Assembly (NCBI RefSeq): GCF_037478005.1
Contig: NZ_CP144164.1
Span: 4,774,001 to 4,838,000, forward strand
Direction of reading: 5' to 3'
Source: Alteromonas sp. M12
GTDB lineage: Bacteria > Pseudomonadota > Gammaproteobacteria > Enterobacterales > Alteromonadaceae
Length of the DNA stretch: 64,000 bases
Notes under the pieces: generated by a model
Databases searched by the model: none
What the model saw: the letters and a program-made list of their open reading frames with translations, nothing else
What the model was told of the DNA's origin: nothing
Part shown: piece after piece, positions 9,979 through 19,731 of the stretch
Numbering within the stretch: the first letter of the stretch is position 1
Layout of the letters: every line of letters begins with the position of its first letter
Program-made: the position numbers and the translations under genes

Positions 9979-11826
9979 ATGAGCTTTAAACCATCGTTTC
10001 CGCAGGTTTCACAACCACGTAGACGTTTTGTACAAGGCTTAGTTGCTGGTGGAGTGTTGGCTGCATTTCCCAGTTTGCTACAAGCAAGTTCACCTTTTGC
10101 TTCCGCCACATTAACAGGCACTGCGCCTGTGTTAAGCGGTAAAGTGATTGAATTGGTTATTGATGAATCACCAGTAAACTTTACTGGTGTAGTACGAATG
10201 GCCACCACTATTAATGGCTCGATACCTGCACCGACCTTACGACTTGTAGAAGGTGATGAGGTGACCATTAAAGTCACTAACAACTTAAAAGTACCTAGCT
10301 CTATTCACTGGCACGGCATAATTTTACCTTTCCAAATGGACGGTGTACCAGGTATTAGCTTTAAGGGGATCATGCCAGGCGAAACCTTTGTTTATCAATT
10401 TACCTTGCAGCAAAGTGGCACCTATTGGTATCACTCTCATAGTGGCTTCCAAGAAATGACCGGCATGTATGGGGCATTGATTATCGAGCCTCGAGAACAA
10501 GACGTCATCGCTTCGGATAATGAATATGTCATTCAATTATCAGACTGGACAGACGATGATCCCATGGCGCTATTTCGTAAGTTAAAAATACAAAGTGATG
10601 TATTTAACTTTAATCAACCTACAGTGCCTGAATTTTTTGATGATGTGTCTAGCAGCAATGTTTCCAATGCGTTACAACGCCGTCAGATGTGGAACAAAAT
10701 GCGCATGAATCCAACCGATCTTGCCGACCTATCTGCCTCTGCGATGACCTTTTTAATGAATGGCAGCACCCCCATGGATAACTGGCGCGGATTATTTAAG
10801 GCGGGCGAAAAACTTAGATTACGATTTATTAATGGCTCAAGTAACAGCTTTTTTGATGTGCGTATTCCCGAACTAAAACTCACAGTAGTGCAAGCAGATG
10901 GGCAAAACGTCGAGCCTGTGACTGTTGACGAGTTTCGTTTTGGTCCAGGTGAAACCTACGACGTATTAGTTGAGCCCAAGAATGACGCTTATACCATTTT
11001 TGCTCAAAGCATGGATCGTTCAGGTTATGCCAAAGGTACCTTATCAACAAGGCCAGATATTGACGCCCCAGTGCCAGCCCTTGATGCAGTTGAGTGGTTA
11101 ACCATGAAAGACATGATGGGCAATATGACCCATGGTGGCGATCATGCCTCTATGCCGGGCATGCAACAGCAGGGTATGGATCACAGTAAAATGGGTCACG
11201 GTGCCATGGAGATGAACCACAGCAGCATGAAAATGGATCATGGTGGTATGGCTATGGATCACAGTCAACATGGCATGGCAGTTAATCCTTTAGCCGTTGC
11301 CAGCAGTGAAGTGCGCCATGCTAAAACAGAATATGGCGCCTCTGTTGATATGCGTGTTGATATGCCGCGCACAAACTTGGACGATCCGGGCATTGGTTTG
11401 CGTAACAATGGCCGCCGTGTATTAACCCTAGCCGACTTACACTCTTTAGATGGCATCACTAAGCAACAAGCGCCTGAAGCAGAAATTGAATTACATTTGA
11501 CCGGCAACATGGAGCGTTACAGTTGGTCTTTTGATGGTTTAGAGTTTGGTAAAAGTACACCTGTGTTTATGAAACACAATCAGCGATTACGGGTTATTTT
11601 ACAAAACGATACTATGATGACCCACCCTATGCATTTGCATGGCATGTGGAGTGATTTAGAAAACGATAAGGGTGAGGTGCAAGTTCGCCGTCATACCATT
11701 CCCGTTCAACCAGCACAGCGGATCAGTTTTTTAACCACGCCACATGATGTGGGACGATGGGCTTGGCATTGTCATTTATTATTTCATATGGATGCCGGAA
11801 TGTTTAGAGAGGTGGTGGTAGCATGA
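9979..11826 (+). CDS. copA: copper-resistance multicopper oxidase CopA
   Basis: Periplasmic multicopper oxidase that oxidises Cu(I) to the less toxic Cu(II). The Tat signal is visible at the N-terminus (RRRFVQGLVAGGVLAAF). All four copper-ligand motifs are present: HWHG near residue 109, WYHSHSG near 153, HPMHLHG near 553 and the T1 motif WHCHLLFHMDAGM near 595. A Met/His-rich insert at about residues 393-433 (repeats such as MDHSKMGHGAMEM) is the usual extra copper-binding region of CopA/PcoA. At 615 aa the length is normal. GGAG precedes ATG 9979. The stop overlaps the copB start by four bases. Confidence 0.97.
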   Translation: MSFKPSFPQVSQPRRRFVQGLVAGGVLAAFPSLLQASSPFASATLTGTAPVLSGKVIELVIDESPVNFTGVVRMATTINGSIPAPTLRLVEGDEVTIKVTNNLKVPSSIHWHGIILPFQMDGVPGISFKGIMPGETFVYQFTLQQSGTYWYHSHSGFQEMTGMYGALIIEPREQDVIASDNEYVIQLSDWTDDDPMALFRKLKIQSDVFNFNQPTVPEFFDDVSSSNVSNALQRRQMWNKMRMNPTDLADLSASAMTFLMNGSTPMDNWRGLFKAGEKLRLRFINGSSNSFFDVRIPELKLTVVQADGQNVEPVTVDEFRFGPGETYDVLVEPKNDAYTIFAQSMDRSGYAKGTLSTRPDIDAPVPALDAVEWLTMKDMMGNMTHGGDHASMPGMQQQGMDHSKMGHGAMEMNHSSMKMDHGGMAMDHSQHGMAVNPLAVASSEVRHAKTEYGASVDMRVDMPRTNLDDPGIGLRNNGRRVLTLADLHSLDGITKQQAPEAEIELHLTGNMERYSWSFDGLEFGKSTPVFMKHNQRLRVILQNDTMMTHPMHLHGMWSDLENDKGEVQVRRHTIPVQPAQRISFLTTPHDVGRWAWHCHLLFHMDAGMFREVVVA

Positions 11827-12686
11827 AAAAACTAACCATAACTACTTCATTAAAGTTGGCAATGTTATTAAGTTTATCTTTTAGTGCCGTGCCTACCTTT
11901 GCTCAAAGGGACATGGCGAAAATGGATGAACAAGAAATGCAGCCACAAGGTGGTGATGCTCCAAAAAATGCAAGGGATCCCCATGCCTATTCGGAGGGTA
12001 CAACGTTAACCGAGGGGCCTTATGCATTACCTGGCGTAGAGCGACTGACCTTAGCAGATGAGCATAGATTTTATGCTGTGTTGGGCGATCGCCTTGAATA
12101 CAATGAATCGACTAAAGCAGGTGTATTTGATTTACAAGCTTGGTATGGCACAACTTTTGACCGTTTAGTGATTAAAACTGAAGGTGATATTAATGATGGC
12201 AAGCTTGAAGAAAACCAAACTGATATTTTATGGAGCCACGCTTTAACGGCATACTGGAATACCCAAGTAGGTGTGCGTGCTGATTACTTTGAAACCGGCC
12301 AAAACCGTCAATGGTTAGCCTTTGGTTTACAAGGCCTGGCTCCTTATTGGTTTGAACTGGATATGACTGCTTACTTAGGCGAACAAGGCAATACTGCTTT
12401 TGCACTTGAAGCCGAATACGAATTATTACTGACACAAAAGTTGATCATTCAACCTCGCGCTGAAATCACCTTTTTTGGTAAAGACGATCAAGCCAACGCT
12501 TTAGGTAGTGGACTTTCAAGCAGTGCCCTAGGTTTACGTATGCGTTACGAATTCACCCGTCAATTTGCGCCATATATAGGCGTTGAGTGGACTAACTTGT
12601 ATGGCAATACTGCTGACTTCGCACAACTAGATGGCCAAAGTGACAGTAATACTGAGTTTGTGGCTGGCATCAAATTTTGGTTTTAA
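11823..12686 (+). CDS. copB: copper-resistance outer-membrane protein CopB
   Basis: Outer-membrane beta-barrel of the CopB/PcoB family, partner of CopA in copper sequestration or export. It has a signal peptide (ending SAVPTFA), a short Met-containing acidic linker (about 28-50), then the conserved barrel domain that begins near DEHRFYAVLGDRLEY and ends in a C-terminal aromatic residue (GIKFWF), the usual outer-membrane signature. The linker is shorter and less Met-rich than in plasmid PcoB. It is coupled to copA by ATGA overlap. Confidence 0.95.
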   Translation: MKKLTITTSLKLAMLLSLSFSAVPTFAQRDMAKMDEQEMQPQGGDAPKNARDPHAYSEGTTLTEGPYALPGVERLTLADEHRFYAVLGDRLEYNESTKAGVFDLQAWYGTTFDRLVIKTEGDINDGKLEENQTDILWSHALTAYWNTQVGVRADYFETGQNRQWLAFGLQGLAPYWFELDMTAYLGEQGNTAFALEAEYELLLTQKLIIQPRAEITFFGKDDQANALGSGLSSSALGLRMRYEFTRQFAPYIGVEWTNLYGNTADFAQLDGQSDSNTEFVAGIKFWF

Positions 12687-12708
12687 CATTCATAAAAAAG
12701 AGGTAACA

Positions 12709-13119
12709 ATGAAAAAATTTAATATTGCAGCAACTATATTTGGCTTATTCCTGAGTTTATCAGTATCGGCACATACGTCACTCAAACAATCTACGCCTGC
12801 ACAAGACGCTATGTTAATGCAAAGTCCCGAGCAACTTACATTAACTTTTAGTGGTGACGTAAGACTAGCTAAAGTGACATTAAAAGACTCAGCAAATCAA
12901 GCGGTAGACTTTGATTTTAAACCTAGTGCCGCTGCGAATAGCCATTTCAGTTGGGATTTACCTAGCCTTCCAGCAGGAAAATATAAGGTCGATTGGGTAA
13001 TCTTAGGTGGTGATGGTCATAAGATGTCTGGCGCTTTTAACTTTATGTTACACGGCAGCGACGCACACTCAAAGATGATGCCCGAACCGGCTAAATCTCA
13101 GAAAAACCACAACCACTAA
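12709..13119 (+). CDS. copC: periplasmic copper-binding protein CopC
   Basis: Periplasmic copper chaperone with the CopC/PcoC beta-barrel fold. A signal peptide ends at SVSA, giving the mature N-terminal His of the Cu(II) site (AHTSLKQSTPA). The C-terminal motif DGHKMSG supplies the second Asp/His ligands, and there is a His/Met-rich tail. The start was set at ATG 12709 because AGAGG lies just upstream and the signal peptide begins there; the frame extends back into copB but that part is not credible. Length is 136 aa. Confidence 0.95.
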   Translation: MKKFNIAATIFGLFLSLSVSAHTSLKQSTPAQDAMLMQSPEQLTLTFSGDVRLAKVTLKDSANQAVDFDFKPSAAANSHFSWDLPSLPAGKYKVDWVILGGDGHKMSGAFNFMLHGSDAHSKMMPEPAKSQKNHNH

Positions 13120-13130
13120 GTTTGTTTTAG

Positions 13131-14030
13131 ATGCAAATAAGTGAATGGTCGATACTGTTATTGTTACTAAAGTTGGCAAACTATATGGCGATTGCAGCCT
13201 TGGCTGGCACTTTGTTAATGCGTTTTATTTTAGTCAGAAATAGGCTAGTTAATAAACATAACAGCCAATACATTAACAGTATCAATACTTGGCAAATCAC
13301 TTGGGTTGCATTGGGACTTGTAGCGGCAATGTTACAAGTGCCTATTGAAGCAGGCGCCATGTCTGAGTCTGGTTTTGCAGGCATGTGGGACGCCTTTATG
13401 CTGGATTTTATGTGGCAATCTGTCATAGGCGATCAGGCTGCACTGCGTATTCCAGCCTTTATTATTGCCCTAATTGCGCTGATTACTTGGCAAAAATTAA
13501 CTGGATTGATGACAAGGGTGAACCTAGGCATAACCATTATTGCGCTTTTGAGCATTATCTATAGCTTTACCTTTACCGGTCACAGTGCAGAAAAAAACTT
13601 GCTGATAAAAAGTATGTTTTTTTGGCACCTTATTGCGATTGCTAGTTGGGGTGGTGCTTTATGGCCTTTATATAAAAGTTGTAAGTTGTTCCCCATATCC
13701 ACAGTCAAACCTGTAATGCATCAATTTGGTCAGCTGGCCATCATTGTTGTATTGCTCATGCTTGCCTCTGGTATATTTTTGTTGTTTCAGCATTTAGCTT
13801 CGTTTTCTGAACTATTTACGACTAATTATGGGCAGTTAATTATGCTGAAATTGCTATTAGTCAGCGCAGTGTTATTAATGGGCGCTTGGCACAAATTTAG
13901 TTTAGTTCCAAACCTAACCCAAGAAAACATTGCTACATTAAAGCGCTCTATTTCAGTTGAAATGCTTGTCGCAATTTTAGTAATTTTAACCACTAGTGTA
14001 CTAACAACCCTTGTCGGCCCACCCGTTTAA
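13131..14030 (+). CDS. copD: copper-resistance membrane protein CopD
   Basis: Inner-membrane CopD/PcoD family protein of about 299 aa with roughly eight hydrophobic helices. It is thought to act with CopC in copper import or transfer across the inner membrane. Conserved features include the FTGHS motif, the following WHLIAIASWGGALWPL helix and a C-terminal VEMLVAILVILTTSVLTTL helix. It follows copC by 11 bp in the cop operon. Confidence 0.93.
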   Translation: MQISEWSILLLLLKLANYMAIAALAGTLLMRFILVRNRLVNKHNSQYINSINTWQITWVALGLVAAMLQVPIEAGAMSESGFAGMWDAFMLDFMWQSVIGDQAALRIPAFIIALIALITWQKLTGLMTRVNLGITIIALLSIIYSFTFTGHSAEKNLLIKSMFFWHLIAIASWGGALWPLYKSCKLFPISTVKPVMHQFGQLAIIVVLLMLASGIFLLFQHLASFSELFTTNYGQLIMLKLLLVSAVLLMGAWHKFSLVPNLTQENIATLKRSISVEMLVAILVILTTSVLTTLVGPPV

Positions 14031-14064
14031 CACTTTATTTAATAACTAAAAAGAGAGAAAAAAC

Positions 14065-14553
14065 ATGTCGATAAAACACCTAAGCATTACCACCATTGTT
14101 GTACTAATTTTGAGTAGTGTCAGTTCTTTTGCTGCCTATGCCCATGGCGAAGCAAAACAAGAAAAGAAAAACGAGCTTTTTGTTGGTACACAAAGCGAAG
14201 CGGCAAAAGCGGTTAGCGCATTTCATCAAGCATTGAGATCAGGCGATAAAAAAACTGCTCGCAAAATGTTAGCCGATGACGTGATTATTTTTGAAGGTGG
14301 CGGTATTGAACGCTCTGCCGAAGAATACGCTAACCACCATATGTTATCTGATATGAAATACCTTGCAGCAATTGAAAGCAAAAAACTGGAGCATCAAGTA
14401 TTTATTAGTGGTGACATGGCCTATTCAATTTCTAGAAGTAAAACGTCCGGAACCTATAAAGATAAAAAAGTTGATTACACAGGTATGGAAACTATGACTT
14501 TAAAAAGCACTGACTCTGGTTGGAAAATCACCCATATCCATTGGTCTAAATAG
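14065..14553 (+). CDS. exported NTF2/SnoaL-like protein
   Basis: A 162-aa protein with an N-terminal signal peptide (ending AAYAHG) and one NTF2-like (DUF4440/SnoaL type) alpha+beta domain (about 45-160). Typical elements are VSAFHQALRSGD near the start, ADDVIIFEGGG and the final strand GWKITHIHWS. It lies 34 bp after copD with GAGAG upstream, so it is likely part of the copper operon, where such proteins recur without a proven function. Confidence 0.85.
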   Translation: MSIKHLSITTIVVLILSSVSSFAAYAHGEAKQEKKNELFVGTQSEAAKAVSAFHQALRSGDKKTARKMLADDVIIFEGGGIERSAEEYANHHMLSDMKYLAAIESKKLEHQVFISGDMAYSISRSKTSGTYKDKKVDYTGMETMTLKSTDSGWKITHIHWSK

Positions 14554-14714
14554 CCACAAATAAGAGGCATTTAAGTATCCGTGGCATAAAACTTGATATT
14601 TAGATATATAGGCTAATTTTGAATGCGATTTTGCGCTTTAACGCATAAATACCGGTAAAAGCTACATTTTGGTATGAAAAACTCACTCAGGTTTTAGACA
14701 TTAAAGGAGGAATC

Positions 14715-15224
14715 ATGTCTCAATATTTAAAATTTATTTTGATGATAGCCACATCCACACTTGTGATGTTTGGCCTAATGTATTTAAACAGTTACCAGTT
14801 TAGCCATTTGTTCTTTAGTGAAACTCGAACCTATATGGCAATTTACATGGGCGCAGCCATGGCCTTAGTTATGCTGTTGTTTATGCTTAGCATGTATAAA
14901 GACAAAAAGAAAAACGCCACTATCTTCATTGGCAGTATTATTACCTTTACAGCGGCGTTATTTTTAGTGCGTTCGCAAGTAACAGTGGACGACCAATCTT
15001 GGATGTCAGCTATGATCCCTCATCATTCTATCGCCATACTCACTAGTGAAAGAGCCAATATTAAAGATAAACGAGTGCAACAGCTCGCTACTAATATCAT
15101 CGAAGCACAACGCAGAGAAATTAAAGAAATGAAGTGGCTTCTTGAAGACATTGAAAAAAATGGCGTGGCCTCTTCGGAAGTTGAAGCCTTTAAAAGAGCG
15201 ATCCCAGAATTTAGCGGACAATAA
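14715..15224 (+). CDS. DUF305 family membrane protein
   Basis: A 169-aa protein with three predicted membrane helices (about 6-25, 41-60 and 69-87) and a C-terminal DUF305 domain. The family motif MIPHHSIAI with the helical region ERANIKDKRVQQLATNII is visible. DUF305 proteins repeatedly occur in copper-resistance clusters and their His/Met residues suggest metal binding, but a biochemical role is not established. A strong AAAGGAGGAA site precedes ATG 14715. The 160-bp gap from the previous gene suggests a possible separate promoter. Confidence 0.88.
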   Translation: MSQYLKFILMIATSTLVMFGLMYLNSYQFSHLFFSETRTYMAIYMGAAMALVMLLFMLSMYKDKKKNATIFIGSIITFTAALFLVRSQVTVDDQSWMSAMIPHHSIAILTSERANIKDKRVQQLATNIIEAQRREIKEMKWLLEDIEKNGVASSEVEAFKRAIPEFSGQ

Positions 15225-15259
15225 TCGTTAGTTAACTAGATTTATATAAAGACTTCAAA

Positions 15260-15997
15260 ATGAAAAAAACTGCAAAGCTATATCGTATGCATACCAATGA
15301 CCATATTTGCCCCTATGGATTACGCTCTAAAGACCTTCTTGAAAGAAAAGGCTTTGAGGTAGAAGATCTTAAATTGACGTCACGAGACAAAACTGATGAA
15401 TTTAAGAAAAAACACAACGTTAAAACCACACCGCAGACGTTCATCGACGAAAAGAAGGTCGGCGGTTATGACGACCTAAGAGATTATTTTGACATGGGGC
15501 CTGCTGGTCAAACAGGCACTACTTACACGCCAGTGTTAGCCATTTTCGCCGTCGCCTTTTTAATGGGCTTAGCAACAAGTTTTGCATACACAGCAAGCTT
15601 TAGCACGATTAAGGTGATCGAATTGTTTGTGGCCTATAGCATGACCATATTGGCTATTCAAAAGTTGCGCGATTTATACGCCTTTTCAAACTCATTTATT
15701 ACCTACGATCTGCTAGCCATGCGTCATATTAGATACGCTTATATTTATCCTTTTGCAGAGGCCTTTGCCGGTATTGGAATGCTAGCGTCGATTTCTGGAT
15801 TGATAATTGGCCCTGTTTCATTATTCATAGGTACTATTGGTGCAGTGTCTGTATTTAAAGCTGTCTATATCGACAAGCGGGAACTCAAATGTGCCTGTGT
15901 TGGCGGCGACAGTAATGTACCACTAGGGTTTGTTTCGCTTACCGAGAACTTATTCATGATTGGCGCAGGTGTTTGGATGTTGTATTTAGCATTTTAA
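15260..15997 (+). CDS. glutaredoxin-MauE fusion membrane protein
   Basis: A 245-aa two-domain protein. Residues about 5-80 form a glutaredoxin domain with a single active-site Cys (CPYG at residue 17) and the cis-Pro loop TTPQTF. Residues about 90-245 form a four-helix MauE/DoxX-like redox membrane domain ending with the KCACVGG motif. Such fusions are thought to pass reducing equivalents to periplasmic proteins; here the likely clients are copper proteins or DUF305 partners. It sits 36 bp after the DUF305 gene. Confidence 0.85.
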   Translation: MKKTAKLYRMHTNDHICPYGLRSKDLLERKGFEVEDLKLTSRDKTDEFKKKHNVKTTPQTFIDEKKVGGYDDLRDYFDMGPAGQTGTTYTPVLAIFAVAFLMGLATSFAYTASFSTIKVIELFVAYSMTILAIQKLRDLYAFSNSFITYDLLAMRHIRYAYIYPFAEAFAGIGMLASISGLIIGPVSLFIGTIGAVSVFKAVYIDKRELKCACVGGDSNVPLGFVSLTENLFMIGAGVWMLYLAF

Positions 15998-16064
15998 GTA
16001 TTGTGATTTATGCCCTAGGGCGTCGAAAAAAATATTAGATGCTCTATTTTTCTCTTGATACTAC

Positions 16065-16482
16065 GAGCTGTCAGATATTGTTCATCGACCACGTGTTCAA
16101 CGCTCACATTCGCCCCTTTAGATACAGACTCGAAGTTTACACAGAATAAAGAGACGCCTAATTGATGTCTTTTAGTTCATTTACCATTGACTATTATCTT
16201 TCTGTACTTTGCTTTTTTCTGTTCAATTATCGTTCCATCCTCAGATAGAGTTGAAACGAGAATTTACCCGTCTGGTAAGCCCAAAAAAGTATCGGCTGTG
16301 GTCTAAAAGTTAGAAATAAGCCAATCAGTTTTAGTCTCGGAAGTAGAAGTACTGATGATCCGTCATTTTAATTTCGGCACATTGTTCGCTTCTATCAGTC
16401 CTGTTGACGAAGCGCATCCTGTTATAAAAAGGGTCAGTAGAGCCAAAGTGGCTAGCCGTAATATAGTGTATTTGGTAAACAT
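16065..16482 (-). pseudogene. dead copy of the lipoprotein gene found intact at 38704-39117
   Basis: Reading leftward from ATG 16482 gives a lipoprotein signal (MFTKYTILRLATLALL, then LFITGC lipobox). The same frame then aligns residue by residue with the protein at 38704-39117: NNVP.., GLPDG, ILVS, EDG, EQKKAKYRKI and RHQLGVSLF. Four in-frame stops interrupt it (TGA about codon 40, aligned to a Trp codon in the live copy; then TAG, TAA, TGA), yet no frameshift occurs over about 125 codons. It lies directly downstream of czcA and was probably once the last gene of that operon. Confidence 0.82.
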
Positions 16483-16564
16483 AAAGTCCATACCTCATGT
16501 TGAATTGCGTTGTGTTTTTTAAAGATAAAGAGCACCGTATCTTCTGCGATACGGTGCCTAACCA

Positions 16565-19500
16565 TCATACTTTGATTAGTTTCGAATGCATGATCCGATA
16601 TAAAACCGGTAATATGATTAACGTTAAAATAGTGGACGAGATGATCCCGCCAATCACCACCGTTGCAAGCGGTCTTTGCACTTCAGCCCCAGTTCCGACA
16701 TTAAGTGCCATGGGAATAAAGCCTAAACTTGCTACCAGTGCTGTCATCAAAACCGGACGCAATCTTGTGATAGCTCCGTCAACGATTGAGTTAATCAAGT
16801 CACCTGTTTCTAGTACTCGCTGTTTAATAAATGACAACATCACTAAGCCGTTTAGTACCGCAATACCAGAGAGCGCAATAAACCCGACTCCGGCAGATAT
16901 AGACAGTGGCATGTCACGCATCCAGAGTGCGAAAACACCCCCTGTTAAGGCTAAAGGCACACCAGTGAAGATGATCAAGGCATCACGAAATGAGCCAAAC
17001 ACCACCACTAGTAACACAAGTATCAGGAAAAGCGTGGCCGGCACCACGATAGACAGTCGCTGACTGGCACTTTCAAGCTGCTCAAACGTGCCGCCATAAT
17101 CCAGCCAGTAGCCTGCTGGCAGTGAAACCTGTTCGGTTATTTTGATTTTTGCTTCGTCAACAAAACTCCCTAAGTCGCGTTCTCTGACATTGGCGGTAAC
17201 CACGACTCTGCGCTTACCGTTTTCTCGACTGATTTGATTGGGAACAGACGAGTAACCCATCGTAGCGACTTCTGATAACGGCACAAATTCCCCTTCGGAT
17301 GTAATAATAGGAGTGCTGCCAATGGCATCTAAGTCTGTGCGGATACCTTCATCAAATCGCACAAGCAACTCGAATCGTCTATCTCCCTCAAAAATTAAGC
17401 CAGCGGTATTACCTCCGATAGCTGAAGCCAACCACTCCTGCAAATCGGCGACGTCCAATCCATAACGTGCCAACTCGACTGGCTTAGGGTTGATAGTGAA
17501 GATAGGGATATCATCGACCTGCTCAAGTCGTGCATCCGCCACGCCGTCTATTGATTGCAAAACCGTTAAGATGTCGTTTGCAGAGGCAACAAGCGTGGTT
17601 AAATCATCTCCGAAGACTTTTATACCCAGATCAGCCCTTACCCCACTAATCAACTCGTTAAAGCGCATTTGGATAGGTTGGGTAAACTCATAGTTATTAC
17701 CTGTCACCGCTTGTAAGTCTCGCTCAAGAGTTTCCACGAAATCCGCTTTTGATAGGTCAGGATCAGGCCATTGCGCTCGTGGTTTTAGCATAACAAAGGT
17801 ATCGGTTACGTTGGGCGGCATCGCATCGGTAGCTACTTCTGCTGTACCGGTTTTCGCAAACACTGTAAGTACCTGTTCGTATTCCATCAAGGTAGATTCA
17901 AGTGTTTTTTGCATTGCGACGGCTTGTTCAATACCTGTGCCCGGTATTCGCATGGCGTGCAGTGCGATGTCTCCTTCGTCAAGCTGGGGAACAAACTCAG
18001 AGCCTAGTCGCGTTGCCAACCATAAGCTGCCTACTACTAGCACGACTGAGCCGACAAGCACTATCCAGCGTAATTTCAGTGCAAGGTGAATGATGGGGCG
18101 ATAGGCGGATTTGGCTGCAACAATAATGAAGCTTTCTTTTTCACTGACTTTACCGCCCATAAACATCGCGACTGCCGCTGGTACAATGGTAATGGAGAAC
18201 AGCATCGCTGCTATCAGCGCCATGATGACCGTTGCCGCCATTGGCTGAAACATCTTGCCCTCAACGCCTGTCAATGAGAACAGCGGGATATACACCACAG
18301 TAATAATCAATACACCGAACAAGCTAGGACGAATGACTTCGTTGGTTGCTTGAAAAACCAGTTCTAGCCGCTCTTTAAGTGGTAAGACTCCGCCTGTGCG
18401 TTTTTGAGACTCGGATAACCGCCTGATACAGTTCTCTACGATGATCACCGCCCCATCGACAATTAATCCAAAATCCAATGCCCCAAGGCTCATCAGATTG
18501 GCAGAGACACCGGTATTAACCATGCCTGTGATGGTTGCCAACATCGCTAGCGGAATAACTGCCGCAGTGATGAGCGCGGCGCGAATATTGCCAAGCAATA
18601 TGAACAAGATCACTATGACTAATAATGCACCTTCCACTAAATTCTTTTGAACCGTGTCGATAGCTTTATCGACCAGTAGGGTGCGGTCGTAGACTGGCTC
18701 AATGACAATACCATCAGGTAAGCTGGATTGAATGTCCTTCACCTTTTTGGCAACGGATTGAGCAACGGCTCGTGAGTTTTCGCCAACTAGCATCATTGCT
18801 GTACCTAAAACGGTCTCTTCACCCTCCTGCGTTGCCGCACCCGTTCTCAGCTCCTTACCAATAGCTACACTGCCAATGTCTTTCACCGCAATGGGGACGG
18901 TATTAATGCGTTTTATTACCACATTTTCGATATCGCTAAGTGTCTGTAGTTGACCTTGTGAGCGCACCAGTATTTGTTGCCCATTTCGCTCAACAAACCC
19001 CGCACCTTGATTCGTGTTGTTTCGCTCCAGCGCACGATGGATATCACTTAGACCAATATCAAAATTCAGCATTTTCTGTGGTTCAGGATTCACATGATAT
19101 TGTTTTACGTACCCACCGATGGCGTTGACTTCAGTGATCCCCTTAACCAGTGCGAGCTGCGGTTTTACGATCCAGTCGTGTATCTCGCGAAGCGCCATTG
19201 CATCGTACGGCTCACCGTTTTTTTGCATGGCATTTTGCTTGGCTCGCAAGGTATACATATAGATTTCGCCCAACCCAGTAGCGATAGGTCCCATTTCAGG
19301 CGCTAACCCTTCAGGTAGCTGACTTTTGATTGCACCTAATCGGGTATTGATGAGATTACGCGCAAAATACAGATCAGTGCCTTCATCAAATACCGCTGTT
19401 ACCTGAGATAGTCCGTAGCGAGATAAAGAGCGGGTGTAGGACAGATCAGGCAATCCCGCCAGTGCTGTTTCTACTACGAATGTGATCCGCTGCTCGGTTT

Positions 19501-19678
19501 CCAAAGGCGAATAGCCCGATGCTTGTGTATTGATTTGCACTTGCACGTTGGTGATATCGGGTACTGCATCAATAGGTAATTTTTGATAACTGAATATCCC
19601 CATGCCCAGCACAAGGAAGATCAACATCAGCATTAAACCTCGTCGCTCTATGGACAAACGTAATATGGATTCAATCAT
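16565..19678 (-). CDS. czcA: heavy-metal efflux RND permease CzcA (cluster 1)
   Basis: Inner-membrane proton-driven RND pump that exports divalent metal ions through the CzcCBA complex. It has 12 predicted helices and two large periplasmic loops; 1037 aa. The helix-4 motif LDFGLIVDGAVIIVEN places D402, D408 and E415 exactly as in the Zn/Co/Cd-exporting HME1 subclass, arguing against a CusA-type Cu/Ag pump. I set the start at ATG 19678 (MIESILRLS) because GGGGGA lies at proper spacing; five extra upstream codons are unlikely. It is the last intact gene of the leftward operon. Confidence 0.95.
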   Translation of the reverse strand: MIESILRLSIERRGLMLMLIFLVLGMGIFSYQKLPIDAVPDITNVQVQINTQASGYSPLETEQRITFVVETALAGLPDLSYTRSLSRYGLSQVTAVFDEGTDLYFARNLINTRLGAIKSQLPEGLAPEMGPIATGLGEIYMYTLRAKQNAMQKNGEPYDAMALREIHDWIVKPQLALVKGITEVNAIGGYVKQYHVNPEPQKMLNFDIGLSDIHRALERNNTNQGAGFVERNGQQILVRSQGQLQTLSDIENVVIKRINTVPIAVKDIGSVAIGKELRTGAATQEGEETVLGTAMMLVGENSRAVAQSVAKKVKDIQSSLPDGIVIEPVYDRTLLVDKAIDTVQKNLVEGALLVIVILFILLGNIRAALITAAVIPLAMLATITGMVNTGVSANLMSLGALDFGLIVDGAVIIVENCIRRLSESQKRTGGVLPLKERLELVFQATNEVIRPSLFGVLIITVVYIPLFSLTGVEGKMFQPMAATVIMALIAAMLFSITIVPAAVAMFMGGKVSEKESFIIVAAKSAYRPIIHLALKLRWIVLVGSVVLVVGSLWLATRLGSEFVPQLDEGDIALHAMRIPGTGIEQAVAMQKTLESTLMEYEQVLTVFAKTGTAEVATDAMPPNVTDTFVMLKPRAQWPDPDLSKADFVETLERDLQAVTGNNYEFTQPIQMRFNELISGVRADLGIKVFGDDLTTLVASANDILTVLQSIDGVADARLEQVDDIPIFTINPKPVELARYGLDVADLQEWLASAIGGNTAGLIFEGDRRFELLVRFDEGIRTDLDAIGSTPIITSEGEFVPLSEVATMGYSSVPNQISRENGKRRVVVTANVRERDLGSFVDEAKIKITEQVSLPAGYWLDYGGTFEQLESASQRLSIVVPATLFLILVLLVVVFGSFRDALIIFTGVPLALTGGVFALWMRDMPLSISAGVGFIALSGIAVLNGLVMLSFIKQRVLETGDLINSIVDGAITRLRPVLMTALVASLGFIPMALNVGTGAEVQRPLATVVIGGIISSTILTLIILPVLYRIMHSKLIKV

Positions 19679-19731
19679 GTGTTCGTCCCCCAATAACAGA
19701 GACGCCTGACCAAGTAGATAGCATTGAGTTA

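Noticed and set aside
11100..11280. apparent DNA repeat array with repeated ATGGATCAC-like units
   Set aside because: These are codons of the Met/His-rich copper-binding insert of CopA, a protein repeat rather than a DNA element.
16497..17063. 188-codon plus-strand frame opposite czcA
   Set aside because: It is a shadow of the strongly conserved czcA coding sequence on the other strand; Ser/Thr/Pro-rich low-complexity translation typical of antisense frames.
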